From positions 1-46,369 of the forward strand of contig JAAEPD010000127.1 of the NCBI GenBank assembly GCA_024222455.1: 46,369 nucleotides of DNA, given 5' to 3'. The position numbers and the translations under genes are program-made. Position 1 is the first letter of the stretch. The number at the start of each line of letters is the position of its first letter. Below the pieces are notes generated by a model. The model had not been told where the DNA came from. It searched no databases and saw nothing but the letters and a program-made list of their open reading frames with translations. Below, piece after piece: positions 8,365 through 16,197 of the stretch. The DNA is from Aureispira sp. Lineage in GTDB: Bacteria; Bacteroidota; Bacteroidia; Chitinophagales; Saprospiraceae.

Positions 8365-9264
8365 TTATCGTACAATGTAAGTTGGAATCTGATCATTGAG
8401 CTGAATGAAATTCTCTGTGACACTACCCAACAAGATTCTAGAAATAGCGGAATGACCTTTAGCTCCCATAAACACCAAATTGGCTTTTAAGCCTTGAGCA
8501 CACTCTAACAAATTGCCTGCAGTGCTCAACCGAATACGCTCTATGAGTTGTGTTTTGATAATTGCTCTATCCTCCTTAATATGCTCCTCCAAAAATTCAT
8601 CAAAATAACTATTCAAATCTTGCTCTAAAAGCTCTCGAACCTGTTCATGTGTCTCATTGATCTGATAAATGCGCATATCTGGCATTTTGTAGATATGCAC
8701 ACAAGTTATTTGAGCAGGTTTTTCTAAATATTTATTAAACTCTATAGCTCGCTTCAAGGCCTTAGTAGAACTCTCCGAAAAATCGATTGGAACTAAGATT
8801 TGCTCTATAGGTTTCAATGCATTTTGAGGCACTACCCACACAGAGCATTTAGATTTTCGAGCTACATTTCTCACCAAGACACCAGAGGCTTCAGAGTTAG
8901 GCTTTTTGCCTACAAAAGCCACATCTATTTGTTGTTCTGAAATAGTATTGAGCAGCTGATTTCGTCGATTCCCTTCCTTTATATCATATTCTATATTAAT
9001 CAAATCACTATAACGCAATTTGGCCTTTACATTGCCCATTATATGTTTTACAATATCCTCATCCAATACAAAATTGCTCTTTAGGGTACTCTCCCAACCC
9101 AGCAAATTTGTCCAAAATCGAGTTTTGACTACTACATGCAAAAAATACAACTCATCTATATACACATAGGTATTCAAATAATCTAAATAAGCTAATATAT
9201 GTTCATCCATTTCGGACAAATCAAGTGCAGCCAACACCTGTCGTATTCTAAATTTATTTGTCAT
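8365..9264 (-). CDS. Universal stress protein, tandem UspA domains
   Basis: 299 residues forming two UspA domains (about 8-145 and 152-299). The second half has the complete ATP-binding motif G-x2-G-x9-G-S, seen as GAKGHSAISRILLGS, with the ILVPIDFSESSTKAL start. The first half has a weaker start (VLAALDLSEMDEHIL) and lacks a clear motif. The protein is cytosolic and probably a nucleotide-dependent stress or energy-state regulator, as for the family. It is the first gene of a run with the GT9 transferase and the small membrane protein. It is separated from the second Usp gene by a hairpin at 9338-9386. Confidence 0.9.
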   Translation of the reverse strand: MTNKFRIRQVLAALDLSEMDEHILAYLDYLNTYVYIDELYFLHVVVKTRFWTNLLGWESTLKSNFVLDEDIVKHIMGNVKAKLRYSDLINIEYDIKEGNRRNQLLNTISEQQIDVAFVGKKPNSEASGVLVRNVARKSKCSVWVVPQNALKPIEQILVPIDFSESSTKALKRAIEFNKYLEKPAQITCVHIYKMPDMRIYQINETHEQVRELLEQDLNSYFDEFLEEHIKEDRAIIKTQLIERIRLSTAGNLLECAQGLKANLVFMGAKGHSAISRILLGSVTENFIQLNDQIPTYIVR

Positions 9265-9317
9265 AAAAAATATGGTATTCTCTAATTTACTACTAATAAC
9301 AATCCGTTAATGATGCA

Positions 9318-9325
9318 CAAAGGTA
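9318..9325 (-). promoter_or_regulatory. Candidate -7 promoter element for the Usp/GT9 run
   Basis: The minus strand reads TACCTTTG, matching the Bacteroidota TAnnTTTG element, 53 bases upstream of the start at 9264. A TTTG lies 12 bases further up, which is closer than the usual spacing of about 19, so the call rests mainly on the -7 element. Confidence 0.35.
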
Positions 9326-9337
9326 GTATTCCAATAA

Positions 9338-9386
9338 CAAAGTGAGGATAATAAAGAAGAAATTACCCCTTATTACCCTCACTTTG
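9338..9386 (-). terminator. Hairpin between the two universal stress genes
   Basis: A 17-bp stem joins CAAAGTGAGGGTAATAA with TTATTATCCTCACTTTG on the minus strand (one G-U pair), around a 15-nt loop. It begins about 20 bases after the stop of the upstream Usp gene at 9406 and probably ends or attenuates that transcript. There is no long T tract, so it could instead be an mRNA-stabilising hairpin. Confidence 0.5.
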
Positions 9387-9405
9387 CTAGCCTTATTCTA
9401 ATAGT

Positions 9406-10209
9406 TTAGTCGTGTAATACAAGAATAGGTATATCTGTAGCCATTGTCATTTTTTGTGTAACACTACTATGGAACAAGCTGCTAAACCAACTACGTTGAC
9501 GAGATACTACACAAAGCATATCTGCTTCTTTTTGTTCCGTAAAGCTCAGGATACCATTAGTTACATCTTCCGTCTCTATTTTGGTATAGGTGTAAGCTAA
9601 CTTTGCTTCTTTTAGATATTCTTTAATCTTTGGATCAATATCCGTATTCATAGCATCACTCTCCACATGTACTAAATGAAGTTTAGCATCAAATCGTTTA
9701 ACCATTTTGATCAAGGGTGCAAAAACTGTTGGGTGCGACATACTATAAGCATCAATAGCCACTACTACTCTAGTTGGCACTGTCAATGCTGCTCCTATTG
9801 GCACAGCCACAGTTGGTTTAGACATTGCTTTCACCAAACTTCTTGCAGTACTGCCCATAAACACATTCGGTTGATTAGACCCTAATGTTCCCATTACAAC
9901 TAAGTCTGCAACTACTTTATCTGCTGCCCCCTCAATACTATTAGTAATATAGCCCTTAGTTACTTTCCCTTGCAAAGAACTCCCCTCTTTCAACTCATCT
10001 TTTTTAGAAAAAATCAAATCCTCCATAGATTTAGACCTGTCGTCATGTACAATCCTATCTATATTGGCCAAATGCCCTGCATGTGAGGTTGTGTGATATG
10101 CATGAATAAGATATATGGTCGATCCAAATCGATTTGCTATATTTATAGCATAATCTAATGCACGTTCTGCATTTTTAGAAAAATCAGTAGGGACTAAAAT
10201 ATGTTTCAT
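9406..10209 (-). CDS. Universal stress protein, tandem UspA domains (second copy)
   Basis: 267 residues, two UspA domains (about 1-138 and 145-267). The first starts MKHILVPTDFSKNAERALDYA and carries a near-canonical nucleotide motif, MGTLGSNQPNVFMGS, with eight rather than nine residues between the second and third glycines. The second half starts TRVVVAIDAYS and has no such motif. This is the reverse of its neighbour at 8365, where the motif is in the second half. The family binds ATP or AMP and modulates stress survival. The AT-rich leader (10210-10260) shares a short motif with the leader of the RNase Z-like gene. Confidence 0.9.
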   Translation of the reverse strand: MKHILVPTDFSKNAERALDYAINIANRFGSTIYLIHAYHTTSHAGHLANIDRIVHDDRSKSMEDLIFSKKDELKEGSSLQGKVTKGYITNSIEGAADKVVADLVVMGTLGSNQPNVFMGSTARSLVKAMSKPTVAVPIGAALTVPTRVVVAIDAYSMSHPTVFAPLIKMVKRFDAKLHLVHVESDAMNTDIDPKIKEYLKEAKLAYTYTKIETEDVTNGILSFTEQKEADMLCVVSRQRSWFSSLFHSSVTQKMTMATDIPILVLHD

Positions 10210-10474
10210 GGCTATATTATATTTTTTATATAGAATTAATAGTTCGCTATTTTTAACATTTTTGGTAAAACTCTAAAAAAGCATAATTTCTTAGTTCTTA
10301 ATAATCAAACTGTTATCACCTTACGCTCTACAGAGATCTGAAATTGATAAGCAACAACTTGCATAAATTCAGTAAACTATAGTAGAATGTAATAGATCAA
10401 AAATAAGTAAATACTATCAATAGTATTACTACTCATAGACAAGATAAAAATATATTGGACTATATCAAAATCGA

Positions 10475-12199
10475 ATGGAAGACTTAGTACGTAAACTTCA
10501 AACAAAAGATAAAACCACACAATACTTATCTTTGGCTCACAATGGTTTGGAGGAGCTTCCCGCAATTATTACAAGCTTTCAAAAACTAAAAACTTTAGAT
10601 TTATCTTACAATAAATTCAAGGTATTACCTCCACAAGTCTTAGCTCTACAAAATTTACGTTTGCTAATACTCAACAACAATCGACTAGAAGACTTACCCG
10701 ATACCTTAGGGCAACTTCAATCTCTCGAAACGATTATGATTCATGCAAACCCCTTAGAAGGTTTTCCAAGAGGGCTTTTGCAGCTCAACAAATTGCATAC
10801 CTTAGCATTGACTAGATGCCCAAAAGTAGAGATCCCTGAAGATATAGATAAGCTGCAAAATCTCGAAAAACTTTATTTAGGAAATAGTGCTATCAAAACA
10901 CTTCCCAAATCATTGGCAAACCTTCCCAAATTAGGGCTATTAGACATCCAATCACACAAGATTCGTCAAGTTTTCAGCACCTTCTTATTTTTAGCTCACC
11001 TCAATCCCCAAAAAGCTAGGCTCTTAGATCCTATGCTATTTGGTATTAATGTAGGCACCATGCAAAAAATCATACGAATGGTGGCCAAACTCTCTAAGAT
11101 TAATGCACCTTTATCACTTCGCAAGTATGCATTTGATATTCTTACTCAAAAGACTATCCCTATTGATAGGAAACTATTATTTGACCTACTTTGCATCAAT
11201 TATCCTCCTCTCAACAATAAAGTATGGACGCTTATAGCAGATAACAACAATCACACTCTTGCAAAACAACCTTTAGATAAAAACAGTGTAGTTTGTATAG
11301 TAGGTAGGCCCAAAGCACTCAAAAAAACAGCAACTTATGAGCGCCTAAATAAGCTAGGAATCCAATATACCCAAAAACTAAATACAACGACAACACATGC
11401 TTTGGTAGTAGCTCCTATTCCACTAAAACATAAGGTGCATAATTATCCTAATCTTGTTTTTATCAGTGAACAGGATTTACATCAGTTTTTGCAAGAACAA
11501 GAAGGTGGTTTTTTATTAGAACAGGATAAAGAGACTATTCAGAATAGAGGTAACTTGATAGAATTGCTATACAGCACTCAGGAAGAAAGTATTCGATTGG
11601 CTGTACAACTCATAGAAGGTGGCGGTTTAGACAAATCCCTAATCACTCCCTTGTTTATAGCTTATACTTTTGTGCAGGATAAAACTTTGCGCAAAAAAAT
11701 TCGACAACTATTGTATGTGAATATAGATAAAGGAGGACAGGAACTATTGCGTGGACGAATTTCTTTTTATACAACCTCTATGCGAGAATCCGAAATCTGC
11801 AACAGACTGATCCGTTACCAGAAAGCCACGGCTAGTCTAGATATTTCTCAAGTTGCCCAATTTGTATATAAAAACCATCAAAAAGCTTATACTTATCTGA
11901 TATTGCATGCTCCAGCAAAACAGCAAACAGCATTTTTACAACTGTTTATCAACAGTCAGCATATACTGGACTGCTCCAAGCTCTCTAGATTAGGAAATCT
12001 GCCTACAACCCTAAAAGAATTCCCTGATTTGATGGGAATCAATATGCAAGGTTGTAGTATTCGTCAATTTCCTAAAATCCTATTAGACTATCCATTCAAA
12101 AAACTAAAATGGGTTGATCTTCGAAAAACTAATGTTCGTAAATTACCTTATCCTTTGCCCCCTCATTTAGAGGACTGCAAATTTTTTACTAATTTCTAG
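10475..12199 (+). CDS. Leucine-rich repeat protein with an internal BRCT-like segment
   Basis: 574 residues and no signal peptide, so probably cytosolic. Residues about 15-165 form six or seven 23-residue leucine-rich repeats of the bacterial 'LPxxLxxLxxLxxLxLxxN' type (for example LKTLDLSYNKFKVLPPQVLA). A helical section follows. Residues about 270-345 look like a BRCT fold: NSVVCIVGRP, then RLNKLGIQYTQKLNTTTTHA, a VVA strand and FISEQDLHQFLQEQ. The rest is helical, possibly with HEAT-like units, and the last 70 residues return to LRR-like spacing (LKEFPDLMGINMQGC, LKWVDLRKTNVRKLP). The architecture suggests a protein-interaction scaffold; BRCT domains usually bind phosphopeptides or DNA ends. 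The BRCT call is by eye. The FISUMP lipoprotein gene starts 18 bp downstream, likely in the same operon. Confidence 0.8.
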   Translation: MEDLVRKLQTKDKTTQYLSLAHNGLEELPAIITSFQKLKTLDLSYNKFKVLPPQVLALQNLRLLILNNNRLEDLPDTLGQLQSLETIMIHANPLEGFPRGLLQLNKLHTLALTRCPKVEIPEDIDKLQNLEKLYLGNSAIKTLPKSLANLPKLGLLDIQSHKIRQVFSTFLFLAHLNPQKARLLDPMLFGINVGTMQKIIRMVAKLSKINAPLSLRKYAFDILTQKTIPIDRKLLFDLLCINYPPLNNKVWTLIADNNNHTLAKQPLDKNSVVCIVGRPKALKKTATYERLNKLGIQYTQKLNTTTTHALVVAPIPLKHKVHNYPNLVFISEQDLHQFLQEQEGGFLLEQDKETIQNRGNLIELLYSTQEESIRLAVQLIEGGGLDKSLITPLFIAYTFVQDKTLRKKIRQLLYVNIDKGGQELLRGRISFYTTSMRESEICNRLIRYQKATASLDISQVAQFVYKNHQKAYTYLILHAPAKQQTAFLQLFINSQHILDCSKLSRLGNLPTTLKEFPDLMGINMQGCSIRQFPKILLDYPFKKLKWVDLRKTNVRKLPYPLPPHLEDCKFFTNF

Positions 12200-12217
12200 T
12201 AAAAAAAATTCATTCCT

Positions 12218-13321
12218 ATGAAAATACTACTGTTTATTCTCCTACTGTGTAGCCTTTGGGCCTGTCAATCCAATACTCTTCAAAGCATAAAAATTGGGGA
12301 TCAAGAGTGGATGACCCAAAATCTAAATATTGATGTAGGTGAAGCTTGTTTTTGTTATAATGACAGCCTTAAAAATTGTGATACTTATGGACGTTTATAT
12401 ACATGGGAAGCAGCTTTAGATGCTTGCCCTGATGGATGGAGACTCCCAACTTTAGAAGATTGGCAGATATTAATTGATCACTATGGGGGCTGTTGTGACA
12501 AAAGTAGTAGCTCAGGAGAGGAGGCTTTAGAGGCTCTAGTAGAAGGGGGTTCAAGCCAACTTAACATTTCTTTGGCAGGTGAGAAACATGTGGCCACTAA
12601 CTATTGGTATCTAGACAACTATGGTTACTATTGGACTGGAACAGAATATAACTATAACACTGCCTATAAATTTACATTTGATGGAGTATCTCGCCAAGTT
12701 CGTAGAGAGATGGCATCTACAAAAAAACAGCAATTATCTTGTCGATGTATCAAAGGAGAAAAACATAAACGAGTAGAACCTCCTAAGCCTGTTCATCAAT
12801 CCGTAACATTTGGAAACCAAACTTACAAAACCATAAAACTAGGAAATCAAGTTTGGATGGCTGAAAACCTTAATAGAGTAAGCCCTAAAGACAGTTCTTT
12901 TTGTTTTGAGAATAACCCTGAAAATTGTACTAATTACGGACAACTATATACTTGGGAGGCTGCAATGAAAGCTTGCCCCAAAGGTTGGCATTTGCCTAGT
13001 GAGGAAGAATGGAGAAGTATGGGACAACTTTTCGGAAAAGAGCGAGAAGATCATTGGTTTGAGGGTGCTGTTTATGCAGCCTTAGCTCCTAGTGGGTATA
13101 GTGGGTTTGATGTTCAATTTGGAGGTTATAAATCAGTTCGTGATCAACAATTTCGTGGATTAGATAATTATGGGTCCTATTGGAGTAGCTCCAAGATTGA
13201 CGAGAAAGAAGCTTGGTACTTTAGTTTTTTTGCCCCTAATGAGTCGTTCAATCGTAATTATGAAAATATTAATGGTGCTCTATCTTGTCGATGTGTACAA
13301 GACTCTCTGCAAACAAATTAA
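12218..13321 (+). CDS. Lipoprotein with two FISUMP domains
   Basis: 367 residues. A lipoprotein signal peptide ends in the lipobox LWAC (Cys16). Two copies of the Fibrobacter succinogenes major paralogous domain follow, at about 22-186 and 198-362. Each copy contains (Q/E)(V/E)WM(T/A)(Q/E)NLN, YGRLYTWEAA or YGQLYTWEAA, ACP(D/K)GW(R/H)LP, a YYW or SYWS tyrosine-tryptophan site and a final SCRCI/SCRCV. The cysteines are conserved and probably form disulfides. The fold is C-type-lectin-like and surface-exposed; sugar or protein binding is suspected but not proven for the family. It lies 18 bp behind the LRR-BRCT gene. The two domains differ enough to be an old duplication. Confidence 0.88.
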   Translation: MKILLFILLLCSLWACQSNTLQSIKIGDQEWMTQNLNIDVGEACFCYNDSLKNCDTYGRLYTWEAALDACPDGWRLPTLEDWQILIDHYGGCCDKSSSSGEEALEALVEGGSSQLNISLAGEKHVATNYWYLDNYGYYWTGTEYNYNTAYKFTFDGVSRQVRREMASTKKQQLSCRCIKGEKHKRVEPPKPVHQSVTFGNQTYKTIKLGNQVWMAENLNRVSPKDSSFCFENNPENCTNYGQLYTWEAAMKACPKGWHLPSEEEWRSMGQLFGKEREDHWFEGAVYAALAPSGYSGFDVQFGGYKSVRDQQFRGLDNYGSYWSSSKIDEKEAWYFSFFAPNESFNRNYENINGALSCRCVQDSLQTN

Positions 13322-13364
13322 TCCAATATTTATATTCTTTAAGAAAAAAAACTTACCTTAGTAA

Positions 13365-13466
13365 CAGTTTATTACTCCAAATAAACTGCTTTGTGCCGAA
13401 GCACCCCAGTTGCAATGACCCATCTTAGTGTGTACAATTTAGCCTGATTTGCAACCGATTCGGCAC
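13365..13466 (+). ncRNA. Structured intergenic region with alternative hairpins (candidate RNA or attenuator)
   Basis: This occupies the middle of the 307-bp gap between the FISUMP gene and the next lipoprotein gene. First hairpin: CAGTTTATT/AATAAACTG at 13365-13388, 9 bp, loop ACTCCA. Second: GTGC-CGAA-GCAC at 13393-13404 (UUCG loop on the minus strand). The same GTGCCGAA can instead pair with TTCGGCAC at 13459-13466, with an inner GTTGCAA (13409-13415) / TTGCAAC (13449-13455) helix. The two folds exclude each other. No family is recognised. The first hairpin may simply terminate the upstream operon. The rest of the gap (13467-13628) is AT-rich with nothing clear. Confidence 0.3.
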
Positions 13467-13628
13467 TTTCTCTTTCTATCTTATAGTCTACAATCTACAC
13501 CAAAGCACAATAAAAAAGTCAACTTATCCATTAACTATTATCGCTAAATCAATTTAGGCTCAACTAATCAATAAATTATACTCCCAATAAAGAATTGAAT
13601 AACTTTTCAATAAAAAAATTGCAAAAGC

Positions 13629-14108
13629 ATGAGTAAACAGGTAATATTCTTATTATTTTTAACATTATGTTGTATTGGTTGTGAAAATGATATGAGTAAA
13701 AACGCTTCGTCTACACCTGTAGAACAACAAATTACTACTCAACAATTATTGTTGAACAAATGGGTTTTAGCAGAGTATGATGTAAGTGAATTCATAACCA
13801 ATGGAAGAGGTAGCACATGGTCTCCTCAAAAACAACAAGATTTGGATGCTTACATGAAAAATGCTATTGGTAAAATGTATTTTGAACTTCAGGAAAAAGG
13901 AATATACAAGAGCACTCCTGCTCCTAATGTGATCATTCAAGGTAGTTGGAATTTTGATAGTGCAAACAATCAACTAAGCATGAAAGCGAATCAGATGACA
14001 GAAGGCGCTAGCAAAACGACAATTTATACCATAAAAAGTATTGACCAAAACACTCTAAAAGTATCTAGTGACGAAGAAATGTTGCTAACTTTTAGGGCAC
14101 ATAAATAG
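13629..14108 (+). CDS. Small lipoprotein, lipocalin-like
   Basis: 159 residues. The signal peptide ends in the lipobox CIGC (Cys18), so the protein is lipid-anchored. The mature region reads LLLNKWVLAEYDV, then MYFELQEKGIYKS, GSWNFDSANNQLSM, YTIKSI and LKVSSDEEMLLTFRA. That order (a 'W-x-L' strand, a 'G-x-W' strand, then 'L-x-L/F' strands) is typical of the small lipocalin-like lipoproteins abundant in Bacteroidota. No ligand or partner can be inferred. A second, unrelated-length lipoprotein of the same style follows 83 bp downstream. Confidence 0.8.
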   Translation: MSKQVIFLLFLTLCCIGCENDMSKNASSTPVEQQITTQQLLLNKWVLAEYDVSEFITNGRGSTWSPQKQQDLDAYMKNAIGKMYFELQEKGIYKSTPAPNVIIQGSWNFDSANNQLSMKANQMTEGASKTTIYTIKSIDQNTLKVSSDEEMLLTFRAHK

Positions 14109-14191
14109 AGGATGTGACTTTTATTAGACACTTACTCGTATTGCCAATAATTATAGATTATTATTTACCAACAACTCTAAAAGATTGAATT

Positions 14192-14635
14192 ATGAAACTT
14201 AATGCACTTTTCGGATTATTAGTAGCTCTAGCATTTATTATTTCTTCTTGTGGTTCTACTGCTGATAGCAACAAAGTAGACGAAACAACTGAAGATGATG
14301 TAAAAATTGAAGACACTAGAGGTGTTGATATGAATGAGTCTAAAGCTCAAGACGAAGATTTTAGCTTAATTTTCTCTAAAAAATGGACTGGTGAAGAAGC
14401 TTTTGTTGATTTAAAAATTGACGGTTCTTTTGATGCTAAATTTGGAGAAGATGAGCCTGTACATGGGAAATGGACATTATCAGAAGATCTAAAAACACTT
14501 AAATTGGTAGGCGACCAAGCTGCTGATGGAAAAGGACATAACTTTGTAGGAGAATATACTGTATTAGAAATAAATGATTCTGCTATGAAAGTACAAGATA
14601 AAGATGGTAAAGATTGGTCATTTAGTGCTGAGTAA
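14192..14635 (+). CDS. Small lipoprotein, lipocalin-like, acidic N-terminal linker
   Basis: 147 residues. The signal peptide ends in SSCGS (lipobox Cys20). It is followed by an acidic, disordered linker of about 35 residues (DETTEDDVKIEDTRG). The rest has beta strands in a lipocalin-like order: KKWTGEEAFVDLKIDGSF, HGKWTLSEDLKTLKL, GEYTVLEINDSAMKV and a closing WSFSA. It resembles the neighbour at 13629 in style and may be a distant paralogue. It ends at a strong terminator (14663-14696). The function is unknown. Confidence 0.8.
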   Translation: MKLNALFGLLVALAFIISSCGSTADSNKVDETTEDDVKIEDTRGVDMNESKAQDEDFSLIFSKKWTGEEAFVDLKIDGSFDAKFGEDEPVHGKWTLSEDLKTLKLVGDQAADGKGHNFVGEYTVLEINDSAMKVQDKDGKDWSFSAE

Positions 14636-14662
14636 TCTAAACCTAGATCAATAAATTAGGAA

Positions 14663-14696
14663 GGTCTGTAGCTACTATAGTTACAGACCCTTTTTT
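14663..14696 (+). terminator. Rho-independent terminator
   Basis: GGTCTGTAGCTA and TAGTTACAGACC form a 12-bp stem (one G-U pair) with a CTA loop, followed by C and six T residues (14691-14696). It lies 28 bases after the lipoprotein stop and ends that transcript. Confidence 0.88.
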
Positions 14697-14710
14697 GTAT
14701 ATTTATACCT

Positions 14711-15181
14711 ATGCAGATAAAATTAGCAATCAAACCTCAATTTGGATTAATTTATAGTTATTACTTTCGTCAGAATCTTTTTCGGAATGGAATACTATAT
14801 ATAATAGCTGCTACAATGGTAGGAATAGGACTGTTTAGTCTTTTAGAAACACCCTTTTTTCTAACTATAGTTTGTTCTATTACAGCCGTTTTTTTACTGA
14901 GGAGCTTGATACTTCTTTGGCCTACACTGTACTACCTACGACTCTATCAAAACAGCTATGATCTCATCTTTACAGCTGATGATATTGTTCTTCAGATTTA
15001 CGAAACCCCTCCAAGCACAGAGGCTAGAGGTTGGGATTGGTTGCAAAAAGCAACTTGGCAAAATGGTATGCTATCTATTGTTACACATCAAAAAAAGCAC
15101 ATAACAACGTCTATAAGTGATCTTTCTACGGTTGAGCAAACTCAGCTCAAAGAATGGTTGATACAACACAACAAGCTCTAA
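14711..15181 (+). CDS. Small membrane protein, YcxB-like
   Basis: 156 residues. Two hydrophobic segments (about 28-46 and 50-72) are followed by a soluble C-terminal region of 80 residues with YDLIFTADDIVLQIYETPP and WLQKATWQNGMLSIVT. This order (two helices, then a PH-like beta domain) resembles YcxB-like proteins, whose function is unknown. The start is 15 bases after the T tract of the preceding terminator, so its promoter must overlap that region or some read-through occurs. Its TAA stop overlaps the convergent nucleoside hydrolase stop in the tetranucleotide CTAA. Confidence 0.7.
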   Translation: MQIKLAIKPQFGLIYSYYFRQNLFRNGILYIIAATMVGIGLFSLLETPFFLTIVCSITAVFLLRSLILLWPTLYYLRLYQNSYDLIFTADDIVLQIYETPPSTEARGWDWLQKATWQNGMLSIVTHQKKHITTSISDLSTVEQTQLKEWLIQHNKL

Positions 15182-16050
15182 ACACCAACCATAACATCAA
15201 AAAACCGATCTTTGTCTGCTGCTATAGAAATAAAGGTGTTGGTTCCTAATACTAAATTACTCCCCCATTCCCCTCTTGCTCTAAACAACTCTACCTCTCT
15301 AAATTCGCAAATACTAGGATCTATAGCAACACAAGCAGCTAAGGGATCATGAAATAGCTTTCCATTAGGTCTTCGTTGTAGATATTTATCCATTCCTTTA
15401 TACACCCAATGTAAGCCAGCAGAGCTATCTTTGTAGCCTTCCATTTTTTCGTGCATTTCTGCATCGTAGGCCAACCCATGACATACATTTTTAGACACCA
15501 ACAAACGTTTTTCTATCTGAGGAGTTGCCAAAAGTTTAGAAGCTGTCTTAGGGTCACCTCCAAAATTAAAGGTCGGACAGGTTGTTCGCCCCACAAACTT
15601 GGGTAAGCGATGCTCTGGAGGCACTACATTGTCACCAGCAAAACCACCTTGAGCAACCCAACGGTGTATAGGCAATTTTGCATCCAATAGTCTAAAATTT
15701 TTGAGTGGACCACCTGTTAGTATAGTCAATTCAGGATACTCCGCAACTGTTTCTTTTATAATCTGATAACCTTCTCCATCTGGTGTTTTGTCCTCCCATT
15801 TCCCAAACCATTTATTATGGAAGCCAGAAACACAAGGTTTTTCATAACCTATAGCATAGCTCCCTACAGGTATTTCGGGATGGTCTGTAAGTTCTAATAC
15901 TCGATGAACTAAGCCAACTTGTTCATCGGTTCCAGGCATAACAGTCACAGCCCTCAAGTTGACATTAGGGTGCGCAGATAAGATACAGAGTGTCATTACA
16001 TCATCAGGATCATTTGTCTCCATATCAAACAGTATATCAATCTGTTGCAT
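15178..16050 (-). CDS. Nucleoside hydrolase family protein (IunH-like)
   Basis: 290 residues. The N-terminus DILFDMETNDPDDVMTL is the calcium-binding aspartate cluster of inosine-uridine nucleoside hydrolases, here in variant form: D9, E11, D16, D17 with one extra residue, versus the usual DxDxxxDD. A TILTGGPLKNF segment corresponds to the family's 'G(P)LTN' loop, and FHDPLAACVAID is the C-terminal HDP(L/V)A site that completes the metal pocket. It should cleave ribonucleosides to base and ribose in the cytosol. The lengthened, E-containing first motif places it in a divergent subgroup, so the substrate is uncertain. Convergent with the small membrane protein gene, sharing 4 bp. Confidence 0.85.
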   Translation of the reverse strand: MQQIDILFDMETNDPDDVMTLCILSAHPNVNLRAVTVMPGTDEQVGLVHRVLELTDHPEIPVGSYAIGYEKPCVSGFHNKWFGKWEDKTPDGEGYQIIKETVAEYPELTILTGGPLKNFRLLDAKLPIHRWVAQGGFAGDNVVPPEHRLPKFVGRTTCPTFNFGGDPKTASKLLATPQIEKRLLVSKNVCHGLAYDAEMHEKMEGYKDSSAGLHWVYKGMDKYLQRRPNGKLFHDPLAACVAIDPSICEFREVELFRARGEWGSNLVLGTNTFISIAADKDRFFDVMVGV

Positions 16051-16197
16051 TCTAATAATTCTTTATTTTTTAATTAATTTCATGCAACAACAGCCTTTGC
16101 TTCTATAAAGTTTCTTAGATCAATAACTGTTTAGTATTTTTGTTAGGTGTTTATATATAACACGAATAGTTCATTATACATTAATTTTTGTCTGTCT

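Noticed and set aside
10377-10565. 62-codon minus-strand frame overlapping the LRR gene start
   Set aside because: No signal or family; it covers the AT-rich leader and the first LRR codons.
13170-13361. 63-codon plus-strand frame at the end of the FISUMP gene
   Set aside because: It is out of frame with the lipoprotein, whose second domain continues to 13321 with conserved cysteines.
16147-16197. GTG start 51 bases upstream for the CHAT protein
   Set aside because: It would place 17 polar residues before a good signal peptide; the ATG at 16198 is preferred.
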